From JAVBOV01 sp031550205 (GTDB lineage: Bacteria > Pseudomonadota > Alphaproteobacteria > RF32 > CAG-239), in NCBI GenBank assembly GCA_031550205.1, contig JAVBOV010000020.1, positions 1-39,469 on the forward strand: DNA of 39,469 bases, given 5' to 3'. Shown here one piece after another: positions 22,951 to 30,622 of the stretch. The notes beneath the pieces are model-generated. The model was given only the letters and a program-made list of their open reading frames with translations, searched no databases and was not told where the DNA came from. The translations under genes were made by a program, and so were the position numbers. How positions within the stretch are numbered: the stretch's first letter is position 1; each line of letters begins with the position of its first letter.

Positions 22951-24933
22951 TTAGATACTATTCTTTACAGCTTCAATCACGGCTTCAGCGGTTATGCCGA
23001 AGTGTTTGAATAGGTCTTCGGCTTTGCCGGAGGCGCCGAAGCTTTCCATGCCGATGATTTTTCCTTTTAAACCGACGTATTTTTCCCAGCCGTATTTGGC
23101 GGCGGCCTCAACGGCAATGCGCGGGGCAGAACCCAGCACTTCTTCCTGATATTTGGCGTCTTGCTTGTCAAACAGCTCACAGCACGGCATGGAGACCACC
23201 GCAACTTCAATTTTTTGTTCACGCAATTTTTTCTGAGCCTCTATGGCCAAAGACACTTCCGAACCGGTGGCGATGATGGTGGCTTTTCTCTTGCCATTGG
23301 AATCAGAGATTATATAACCGCATTTTAGAGTTAAATTTTATTTATCCGATGTTCTTATCATTGGCAGATTTTGGCGGGTTAAGGCCAGCATGCTGGGGGT
23401 GTTTTCGCTCTCTATTGCCAGCTGCCAGGCCTCGGCGGTTTCAACCACATCGCAGGGACGGAACACATTTATGTTAGGCATGGCGCGGTAAGAGGCCAGG
23501 TGCTCAATGGGCTGGTGGGTGGGGCCGTCTTCGCCGACGCCGATTGAATCGTGGGTTAAGACATATACCACACGCAAGCCCATTAAGGCAGCCAGGCGCA
23601 TGCTTGGGCGCATGTAGTCGGAGAAAATTAAGAAGGTGCCGCCATATGGAATGACGCCGCCGTGCAGAGCAAAGCCGTTCATGATTGCGGCCATGGCGTG
23701 TTCGCGGATGCCATACATTATCAAATTGCCGGAATAGTCTTTTTTGGTGATGGTTTTCATGCCGGGGGCAGTGGTGAGGTTGGAGGCGGCCAAATCTGCC
23801 GAGCCGCCGATTATTTGCTTTAACTCGGGCACAATTTTTTCCAGACACATTTGCGAGGCGCGGCGTGTGGCGACTTTGGTTTTCTCGATGAGGGCAGAAG
23901 CTTTTAATTCTTCCAAGCCCTTATGCCAGTTTTTTGGAAGCTCATTATTAATCAGCGCATTAAATTCTTTGCCGGCCTTGCTTGCGGCCATATCCCACTT
24001 GCGATATTTTTCAATGCTCCTTAAACCGGCTTTGCGCCAATCGGCCAATATTTCAACCGGAATTTCAAACGGAGGATAAGACCAGCCGAGTTTTTTGCGC
24101 ATGGCCGAAGTTTCTTCAACTCCGAGCGGAGAGCCGTGGCATTTGCTGGAACCTTCTTTGCAGGGCGAGCCGTAGCCGATTTTGGTTTTGCAGGAGATCA
24201 TGGTCGGTTTGTCTGATTTTTGAGCCTTGGCAAGAGCTTTTTCAATTTGCAGCGAGTTGTGGCCGTCGACCTCAATCACGTTCCATTTGTTGGCCTCAAA
24301 GCGTTTTTTCTGGATGGTGGAGCTGGAATCGGTAACAAAGCCGTCGATGGTGATGTTGTTGTTATCCCAAAGTACAATCAGTTTGTTTAAGCCCAAATGA
24401 CCGGCCATGGAGATGGCTTCTTCAGAGATGCCCTCTTCCAAACAGCCGTCGCCGCAGATTACATAGGTGTGGTGATTGCAAAGTTTGGAGCCGAATCTTT
24501 CGTTCAAGTGACGTTCAGCCACGGCCATACCCACGGCGGAGGTGATGCCCTGCCCCAACGGGCCGGTGGTCATGTCGATGCCTTTTAGATGGCCGAATTC
24601 GGGGTGGCCGGCGGTTTTGGCGCCGAGCTGGCGGAAGTTTTTGATGTCTTCAATGTTAATGTCTTTATAACCCAGAAGATAAAACAAAGAATATAGCAGC
24701 ATGGAGCCGTGGCCGGCGGAAAGCACGAAGCGGTCGCGGTCAAACCAGTTTGGCACGCTGGGGTTTATGTTGATGAACTTGGTGAACAAAACCGCGGCGA
24801 CATCGGCCATGCCCAAAGGCATTCCGGGGTGACCGGAGTTGGCTTTGTCTACGGCATCGGCACTTAAAAAGCGAATGGCATTGGCCATTTGGGAATGGTT
24901 GTCTTTCTTTTGTTTTTTCTTAACCAAAGGCAT
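22951..24933 (-). pseudogene. tkt: transketolase interrupted by one in-frame TAA
   Basis: The frame from ATG 24933 reads 531 residues of a normal transketolase: TPP site GDGCLEEGISEEA ... DNNNITIDG, and the pyrimidine domain with GIREHAMAAIMNG and HDSIGVGEDGPTHQPIE. It then meets TAA at 23338-23340. The same frame continues without shift as NLTLKCGYIISDSNGKRKAT, IATGSEVSLAIEAQKKL and the rest of the C-terminal domain to 22951, giving 660 codons in all, the normal length. The stop stands where a residue such as Glu is usual in the (E/T)ENL region, consistent with a single GAA to TAA change. Either a nonsense mutation, a sequence error or read-through; no good internal ribosome site for the 3' part is visible. 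Confidence 0.9.
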
Positions 24934-25455
24934 TTACTTTGCTCCTCTGTTCAATATGGGTTTGTTAGGTTTGGCATATAGACCAAGGTTGATGTCTAAG
25001 GAATATTCGCGGTTGTCGGGGATTCGGACTTCTACCGGTTCGGGCTTATAGGCTCGGGAATTTTCATGCAAGCCGATGCTGGTTTTGGCAAAATAGGTCT
25101 TTTTGCCCAAAAATTCCGGCGGGCCTTTTAAGGTTTGGGTGTAATAAGAGAAATGGATGTCGGTTTCATCGCCGGCTTTTAAGCGGGTGATTTCAAAAAT
25201 CGGGGCGAGCACGGCCATGTGGGAGTTGGTTTTGTCATCATAATAACAATATCCTTCATAGCCCTTGAGTTCCACCTTAATCTCATCTTTAAAAGTGGAA
25301 GAAACCATGAGGTTGTCTTTTTGGATGGAAACGCTGGGGCAGATGGGCTCTTCTTCAGCCGGTTTGGTGCCAAAGAGCCAGTCGCGGAGAGCACTGCAGC
25401 CGGTTAGACAAGTGAACAGTGAAAGGTGAAGGGTGAAAAGCAAGATTTTTTTCAT
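24934..25455 (-). CDS. putative lipoprotein upstream of transketolase
   Basis: A 173-residue protein with a lipoprotein signal and lipobox LTGC at 17-20. The hydrophobic core of the signal peptide (residues about 5-16) is encoded by copies of the TTTTCAC heptamer repeat. The mature part is beta-rich with two Cys (PICPSV, GYCYYDD) and no recognised family. Its TAA stop is directly followed by the transketolase ATG, so the two are co-transcribed. AGAGGAA lies before the ATG. Confidence 0.75.
   Translation of the reverse strand: MKKILLFTLHLSLFTCLTGCSALRDWLFGTKPAEEEPICPSVSIQKDNLMVSSTFKDEIKVELKGYEGYCYYDDKTNSHMAVLAPIFEITRLKAGDETDIHFSYYTQTLKGPPEFLGKKTYFAKTSIGLHENSRAYKPEPVEVRIPDNREYSLDINLGLYAKPNKPILNRGAK
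25408..25441. repeat. heptamer repeat inside a signal-peptide coding region
   Basis: AGTGAACAGTGAAAGGTGAA and following, four to five imperfect heptamers, lying within codons about 5-16 of the lipoprotein gene. Confidence 0.75.
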
Positions 25456-25490
25456 GGTAAGGTTCCTCTTAAAGATAGAGGCATTTTATA

Positions 25491-25525
25491 GTGAAAAGTG
25501 AATGGTGAAAAGTGAAAAGTGGTGG
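25491..25525. repeat. GTGAAAA-type heptamer repeat cluster
   Basis: Five imperfect heptamers upstream of the lipoprotein gene, 50-70 bases from the previous cluster and 27 bases identical to the one at 19438. Confidence 0.75.
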
Positions 25526-25634
25526 AAGTGGGTATAAGTGGTTGGGGGCTGGAATTTTTTAATTTGTCATCAAAATTAACCGAATCTACAATAATCTTAT
25601 AACAGAAAATTCATATTTTGATTTAGCAAAGCGC

Positions 25635-25663
25635 TTGAAACTCATATATATATATGCTATTCT
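25635..25663 (+). promoter_or_regulatory. sigma70 promoter with (AT)6 spacer
   Basis: TTGAAA (25635-25640), a 17-base spacer, and TATTCT (25658-25663). The spacer contains six consecutive AT units (25644-25655). The predicted start is about 25670, some 26 bases before the ATG at 25696. Confidence 0.7.
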
Positions 25664-25695
25664 GTTGCTTATATATCACATGCAGAGAGGTAAAA

Positions 25696-26478
25696 ATGTC
25701 TATTATTGAAGTTAAATCAGAAAATGGTCTTGACAGTAGAAAGTTTGTCAACGTTGATAAGTTAATTGAAGCGCTTACGGAACATAGAATTCCTTTCGAC
25801 CCTGTTATTGAGAATGTTGATTTCTCCGGTAAGGACTTCAATCGATCTGAAGAAGATAGCAATGCTGCAGACGAAAGGGTTTCCAAAGCCTTATTTGCGG
25901 CCATGGAGCTGAAGGGTTCAGGTCTTTCAAATGAAGAGATAATAAAAAAATATGAAGAAATGAGCAAGCCAGCAGAGAGCGATAATGTTAAAGCAACTTT
26001 TAAAAATTGCAATTTTGATAAAGCAAATATATTTTGTCCTATGGATATAAAAGCAGAGGGTTGCTCCTTTAAGGGTACATACTTAGAAGCCAGCAGTTTC
26101 ACATTAAAAGGTAAGAACAATGATTGCGAAGGTCTTCATGGAAATGAAGCCAGAATAAGTTTGGATGTTTCTGATTGCTCTTTTAAAGATTTTGATTTTT
26201 GGAAAACTCATGTGTCCGGCAAGTTAAAAAACTGTAATTTTGCATCTGAAAAATGGAGTCGTACTTATCTTGGCCAACACAACGATTTGGTTATGGATAA
26301 TGTAGATTTTGGCGACAAAGAAATTGATGAATGTTATTTTGAATCTAAAAACCTAAAATTGATAAATCCAAAGATGAATTCAGAGACTTTAAATAAAATA
26401 AGTCAAATGAACCCAGAGGCTTTGAAAACTGGCGATGGTTTGGGTAACAATTTAAGCAATCCGGCATATGGAAGATAA
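25696..26478 (+). CDS. pentapeptide-like repeat protein
   Basis: A 260-residue soluble protein. The ATG at 25696 is chosen because AGAGAGG lies five bases upstream; the frame stays open a little further. The second half contains degenerate five-residue steps with aromatic or Cys centres (FKNCNFDKANIF, GCSFKGTYLEASSF, DCSFKDFDFW, NCNFASEKW, NVDFGDKEIDECYF), suggesting a right-handed beta-helix of the pentapeptide type. No signal peptide. Lower GC than the neighbours and lack of operon partners suggest accessory origin. Function unknown; effector or DNA-mimic roles known for pentapeptide proteins are not shown here. Confidence 0.65.
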   Translation: MSIIEVKSENGLDSRKFVNVDKLIEALTEHRIPFDPVIENVDFSGKDFNRSEEDSNAADERVSKALFAAMELKGSGLSNEEIIKKYEEMSKPAESDNVKATFKNCNFDKANIFCPMDIKAEGCSFKGTYLEASSFTLKGKNNDCEGLHGNEARISLDVSDCSFKDFDFWKTHVSGKLKNCNFASEKWSRTYLGQHNDLVMDNVDFGDKEIDECYFESKNLKLINPKMNSETLNKISQMNPEALKTGDGLGNNLSNPAYGR

Positions 26479-26548
26479 ACTGAAATAATCTTTGAATACC
26501 TAAGTAAGACGCCCCTGATGGCGTAAATTGGAAGGTGTGTTTTTATAA

Positions 26549-26586
26549 TTTCCCATTTTCGAAAATCGATTTTCGAAAATGGGAAA
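26549..26586. repeat. 38-bp perfect palindrome
   Basis: A loopless perfect palindrome centred between 26567 and 26568, built as two copies of ATTTTCGAAAAT joined by CG and flanked by TTTCCC/GGGAAA. It lies between convergent genes, without T-tracts. It could be a bidirectional transcription stop, a protein-binding or recombination site. Confidence 0.85.
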
Positions 26587-26648
26587 GTTTGTGAATTATG
26601 AAATAAGAAAACTAAGAAAACATTATAAACATTGCAAAATTTGGGGAT

Positions 26649-27419
26649 TTATTGGAATAATTTTTCTTCGATTATTTCACCGGATTTGATTGTCAGTTTT
26701 TTGGTTGAGGCGTTTTTTTCTTTGCCGACGCCGCTTCTTATGGATCGGATTTGGCCGTTTTCCCAGATTAAGGCGGTGTAATCATCTATGGCATATACGG
26801 TTTCGGACGGGTAATTATTTTTGAGGACGTTTTTGACATATGGAAGGCGCAGAGTTTCGGTTAGGGTGTGAGGCGCGCAGATGCCGCCTATGAAGCCCAG
26901 GCCGTTCCTCATATCCAAATGCGTTCCGTTTTCCGCGCCAAGCTCTATTGCCGCGCTGTCGGTGCAATAGTGTTTAAACCAGCAATTGGCGCCGGCGCTT
27001 AAGCCCGACAAGACAACGCCGTTATTCAGCGCCTCTTCCAGAACTTTATCTAAACCGGAGCTTTTCCAGGCTTTTATCAGGCTGTTTGTGTTGCCGCCGC
27101 CGACATAGACTATGTCGGTGTTGAAGACGGCTTTTTTGATTTCGGCCAAGGGCGGGTTGGAGAGAATGTTTAATGCGGAGCATTTGCAGCCGTGATCAAT
27201 GGTAAAATATTTATCAACCGCTTCAAAATAAGTCGGAGAGTCACCGGATGCGGTTCCGATGAAAAGAAGTTTGGGGCTGGATTTTCCGGTTAGCCTTACA
27301 ATTTCAGCGTCAATTTCCCTGGTTTCAATGGGATATTTTTTGACCGAACCATCTTCCAATATTTTTGTTCGCCCGATTTCCCCGCCGCCGATTGCGATGA
27401 TTTTTCCTGTTTTTATCAT
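26649..27419 (-). CDS. peptidase E-like (family S51) protein
   Basis: About 256 residues from ATG 27419, which has AGAGAG upstream; an open extension of 31 codons is not supported. Features of the S51/peptidase E fold are an N-terminal GKIIAIGGGEIG, VYVGGGNTNSLIKAW, and the nucleophile elbow GLSAGANCWF. Family members cleave Asp-X dipeptides in the cytosol or act as cyanophycinase relatives. The gene follows the RNA methyltransferase on the same strand with a large inverted repeat between them. Confidence 0.85.
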   Translation of the reverse strand: MIKTGKIIAIGGGEIGRTKILEDGSVKKYPIETREIDAEIVRLTGKSSPKLLFIGTASGDSPTYFEAVDKYFTIDHGCKCSALNILSNPPLAEIKKAVFNTDIVYVGGGNTNSLIKAWKSSGLDKVLEEALNNGVVLSGLSAGANCWFKHYCTDSAAIELGAENGTHLDMRNGLGFIGGICAPHTLTETLRLPYVKNVLKNNYPSETVYAIDDYTALIWENGQIRSIRSGVGKEKNASTKKLTIKSGEIIEEKLFQ

Positions 27420-27491
27420 TGTGTGTTCTCTCTTAAAGTTTTCATGTATTGTAGATGTTGGGCATAAAAAGTAAATGGAAATAAATACTGG

Positions 27492-27570
27492 ATTCCGGAT
27501 AAATTTTTGCAATTTTTTTATCTGTGCTCCTTGCAGTCGACACAGAAAAATTGCAAAATTTTTCCGGAAT
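27492..27570. repeat. long imperfect inverted repeat
   Basis: Arms starting ATTCCGGATAAATTTTTGCA (27492 on) and ending with its near complement at 27564-27570, including CTGTG/CACAG inner arms. It forms a hairpin of about 30 bp with small bulges in the gap between the RNA methyltransferase and peptidase E genes. Confidence 0.75.
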
Positions 27571-27580
27571 AATATGGGTG

Positions 27581-28699
27581 TTATTTAACAAAGACGGCGA
27601 CGAGTTCCATGTGGGTGGAATTGCGGAATTGGTCGACTAAGGTGATGTTTTTTTCTTGATAGCCGCCTTGTTTTAAGATTTGGGCGTCTCTGATGAAGGT
27701 TTGCGGGTTGCAGGAGACGTAGATGATTTTTTCAACATTGCCGGCAGCAAGCATTGAAGCCTGTTCTTTGGCGCCGGCTCGGGGCGGGTCTAAGACGACG
27801 ATGTTGATATTTTTTAAATCCGATGCATCCAGCGGGTATTTGAATAAGTTTTTTTGTTTGATTTCAATGTTGTGAATTTGGTTTTTGGCAACGGAGGTTT
27901 TAAAAGCTTCCAATAAATCAGGAGCAGAATCGATGCTGATAACCTTATGGGTTAAGCAAAGCGGATATGAAAAGGTGCCGATGCCGCAAAAAAGATCGGC
28001 GATATTGCCCTTTGTATCGGAGATGTATTTTTGCACCAGTTCTATGAGCTTTTGTTCTGAGGCTTTGGAGGGTTGGAGGAAGCCGCCGGCGGGGATAAAA
28101 ACTTCAAAGCCGGCAATTTTGGTAGAAGGCTTCAACTTTTCCAGCACGGTTTCAGTCTGACCAAAGGCACTTTTGCGGTGAGAGATGCGGATGATGTCAT
28201 TAAACCGCTGAGCAAGCTCGGCAATTATCATGCGGTGGTCTAAGCTTAAGCTTTCATCAAATTCTAAAACCACGTCCAGGCCATTGTCTAAATCAGCAAC
28301 GTAAATGTCGGCTTTTTTCAGTTTAAGCTCAGCTGCAAGTTCTTTTAGATTGCCGATGTTTTTGTTGATTTTATCGGTGAGAAGTTCACAAAAGTTTATA
28401 TCAACAATTTCTTTGCTTTTTTCATGGTTGAAGCCGAAAGCAGGAGTTGCTGCGCAACCGGTTTTAGATCCCCGATGTGCCAGCTCCCGCGGGGGCTGGC
28501 CTTGGGGATGACAGGAACAGGAATATGCAAAGGTGGCACGGCGGCGGGAACCTTCATCAACAAAATAAGGTTCGTCGATTATGAAGCCCAAATCTTTGAT
28601 AATATTTTTAAATGCGGCAATTTTCTCGGCCTGATAGGATTTTTTATCAGAGCTCTTGTATTGGCAGCCGCCGCAGATATTTTTAAAGGAGCAGGTCAT
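27581..28699 (-). CDS. TrmA/RlmD-family RNA m5U methyltransferase
   Basis: About 372 residues from ATG 28699. The N-terminal iron-sulphur motif is C3-x5-C9-GG-C12 with the fourth Cys likely C104. The SAM domain has DLFCGIGTFSYPL; catalytic motifs are VVLDPPRAG and YVSCNPQTFIRD with the nucleophilic Cys. These enzymes make 5-methyluridine in rRNA or tRNA. No TRAM domain is present. Residues 62-79 (SCHPQGQPPRELAHRGSK) are encoded by a palindromic element inserted in frame at 28465-28513, between the third and fourth iron-sulphur Cys. An upstream GTG start would add four residues from repeat DNA and is not preferred. Confidence 0.9.
   Translation of the reverse strand: MTCSFKNICGGCQYKSSDKKSYQAEKIAAFKNIIKDLGFIIDEPYFVDEGSRRRATFAYSCSCHPQGQPPRELAHRGSKTGCAATPAFGFNHEKSKEIVDINFCELLTDKINKNIGNLKELAAELKLKKADIYVADLDNGLDVVLEFDESLSLDHRMIIAELAQRFNDIIRISHRKSAFGQTETVLEKLKPSTKIAGFEVFIPAGGFLQPSKASEQKLIELVQKYISDTKGNIADLFCGIGTFSYPLCLTHKVISIDSAPDLLEAFKTSVAKNQIHNIEIKQKNLFKYPLDASDLKNINIVVLDPPRAGAKEQASMLAAGNVEKIIYVSCNPQTFIRDAQILKQGGYQEKNITLVDQFRNSTHMELVAVFVK
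28465..28513. repeat. palindromic element inserted in frame in a coding region
   Basis: A 49-base element beginning AGATCCCCGATGTGCCAGC and ending GGGGATGACA, homologous over its whole length to the intergenic element at 9212-9260. It keeps the methyltransferase frame open and adds about 18 residues. Confidence 0.85.
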
Positions 28700-28701
28700 A
28701 A

Positions 28702-28821
28702 TCACCCCCACCCCAACCCTCCCCCATCAAGGGGGAGGGAGAAAAAAGAGAATTCTCCCCCATCAAGGGGGAGGGAGAAAGAGGAGTGGCAGCCGCCGCA
28801 GATGTTTTTGCAATTATTCAT
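28702..28821 (-). other. 39-codon leader ORF duplicating the methyltransferase start
   Basis: An ORF begins at an ATG overlapping the diguanylate cyclase stop (GATGAATAA) and reads MNNCKNICGGCHSS, mirroring the true start MTCSFKNICGGCQY. It then passes through CT-rich repeats (FSLPLDGG twice) and stops three bases before the true ATG. The DNA of the Cys motif is identical over 17 bases to the genuine one. Confidence 0.65.
28717..28782. repeat. CT-rich palindromic repeat, two tandem copies
   Basis: Two copies of CTCCCCCATCAAGGGGGAGG separated by GAGAAAAAAGAGAATT, between the methyltransferase and diguanylate cyclase genes. It is related to the repeats at 21485, 22909 and 39432. Confidence 0.85.
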
Positions 28822-30487
28822 CAATGGTATTTATATCATCTAACAAAGAAACTTCTTTAGCGTGTTCTTTGGAAAATACCGGATGGAGATTTTTTTCTTC
28901 ATCTTCGGCTTTTTTAGAATCGAGTTTGAAATTTTCTAAATCTTCTTTGGTAAAAATCTCACAGCGGTTGCGACCATTATTTTTGGCTTTGTACAAGGCT
29001 TCATCTGCAGTTTTTATCAAGGTATCTATGCTGTCTGAAACTTCCGATGAAGAAATGCCGATGCTGACAGTGAACTTGATCTGTTTGTTATCTTCAGAAT
29101 ATACAACAATGTTGGCAATGGTTTCACGCAGGCGGTCAGCCACGGTTTTGGCCTTTTGTGCATTTACTTTTGACAAGAAGATTACAAACTCTTCGCCGCC
29201 GTAGCGCGCAACAATGTCATCTTCTCTTAAGGCTTTTTCACAAGTGGCGGCAAGCTCGATTAAGACCTTGTCACCGATTTTGTGGCCGTAGGTATCATTA
29301 ACATTCTTGAAGTGGTCGGCGTCTATCATCAGAACACTGAAATCCATTTCATTAAGCTTGGCGGCGGAAATGCGCTTGGAAACCTCTTCTTCAAAATAGC
29401 GGCGATTGAACAGAGAGGTTAACGGGTCGCGCACAGCCTGATTTTTGAGCAAAACTTCGCGGTTTTTGCGGGAAGTGATGTCTTGGAAGGCCGAATACAG
29501 CGCAACGTCGTAATTATAATCGATGACATTAACCGAGGCCAGAAGCCAGAAAGGCGTATTGCCGCTCGGAGTTTTTACCAGAATCTCAAAATCCTGAACT
29601 TCTTTTTCCTGCTCCAAGCGCTCATTTAGATGGCGGCGGTTGTCGGCGTCGGCAAAGAAATCGCGCAGGCGGTAGCGGTCAAGTTCTTGAGGGTGGATGC
29701 CAAAAAGCTTGACAGCATTGGTGTTGGCCAGCAGAATTTTGTCATCGCCGACGCGGGAGATAATGATTGGGAACGGAGAAGATTTGATAATGCCTTCAAT
29801 GCGTTTGTTGGATTTTTCTATTTCTTTGTCTTTTGCCAAAACTTCTTTGTAAAAACAATCGGTTTTAATGATGATGAAGGAAATGGCCAGGAAAATGTAG
29901 GTTAAGGCAGATAAGTACCATACTTGAGAAAGCAAAAAGTCTATGCCGGCCAGACGAAAGCCCAAAAACAACACAACCATTGAAACAGTTGCCGCCGCCA
30001 TGATGTATCCGGTGCTTTGTTTTTTCTTAACGTGCGACCAGAGACTGCCGGCAACATATGCAAGGCCGGCTATCGGGAAAATACTGAGCATTTTATCTAC
30101 CATTGCGCCATCGGGCGAGATGGCCACAAAATAGATGATGGAAACCAGGCCGATGACGCTGAAAATGGAGATTATCGGCGTGTCGGGGACATTGTTGGTT
30201 AAAATCTGCGAGGCGGCAAAAGCAAAAAAGGCCATGGCGCACAGAAGCATTAAGAGTTCTATGAAAACAAGCGTGGAGACAGAATCGCCTCTTAACTGAA
30301 GATTGAAGGCATAATAACCTATGCCGTTGGATAAAAGCTCAAAACCCAGGCCGGTCATTAAAAGCGCAAGGGTTTTGCCAAGACGCGTATTAACCGAGCT
30401 GTAAACGGCAGAAATAGCCAAGATCAGCATGGCAACCAAAGTTACCGACAAATGCTGCGCAGAGCTAAAGATTTCAATGCTTCCCAT
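28814..30487 (-). CDS. membrane PAS-GGDEF diguanylate cyclase
   Basis: A 557-residue protein. Residues 1-220 hold about seven to eight membrane helices; about 235-345 is a PAS domain (IIKSSPFPIIISRVGDDK; FQDITSRKN). The GGDEF domain starts with DPLTSLFNRRYFEEE, has DADHFKNVNDTYGHKIGD and an active-site GGEEF. An RxxD inhibitory site (REDD) lies exactly five residues before GGEEF, so feedback inhibition by c-di-GMP is expected. It should make c-di-GMP at the inner membrane, a signal that often opposes flagellar motility. A TATAAT box lies 5' of the gene but the -35 is weak. Confidence 0.93.
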   Translation of the reverse strand: MGSIEIFSSAQHLSVTLVAMLILAISAVYSSVNTRLGKTLALLMTGLGFELLSNGIGYYAFNLQLRGDSVSTLVFIELLMLLCAMAFFAFAASQILTNNVPDTPIISIFSVIGLVSIIYFVAISPDGAMVDKMLSIFPIAGLAYVAGSLWSHVKKKQSTGYIMAAATVSMVVLFLGFRLAGIDFLLSQVWYLSALTYIFLAISFIIIKTDCFYKEVLAKDKEIEKSNKRIEGIIKSSPFPIIISRVGDDKILLANTNAVKLFGIHPQELDRYRLRDFFADADNRRHLNERLEQEKEVQDFEILVKTPSGNTPFWLLASVNVIDYNYDVALYSAFQDITSRKNREVLLKNQAVRDPLTSLFNRRYFEEEVSKRISAAKLNEMDFSVLMIDADHFKNVNDTYGHKIGDKVLIELAATCEKALREDDIVARYGGEEFVIFLSKVNAQKAKTVADRLRETIANIVVYSEDNKQIKFTVSIGISSSEVSDSIDTLIKTADEALYKAKNNGRNRCEIFTKEDLENFKLDSKKAEDEEKNLHPVFSKEHAKEVSLLDDINTIDE

Positions 30488-30622
30488 TTTAAAGAATCCT
30501 TAAAATTTATAAATATGCATGATTATATTATAGTGCAATGGTTAAAATAAATTAAAGTGTTTATTTTTTTTAAAAAATATTATAGTATTTGGGCGTATAT
30601 CAAAAACTTTAGGAAAATTGCC

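Noticed and set aside
22951..24933. Naturally split transketolase encoded by two genes.
   Set aside because: Known split forms divide between the TPP and pyrimidine domains. Here the break falls before the C-terminal domain, the two parts are in the same frame, and the 3' part has no convincing ribosome-binding site.
25623..26120. Minus-strand 165-codon hydrophobic ORF opposite the pentapeptide-like gene.
   Set aside because: It is antisense to a gene with a promoter, Shine-Dalgarno and repeat pattern; its Ser/Leu-rich composition is typical of a shadow frame.
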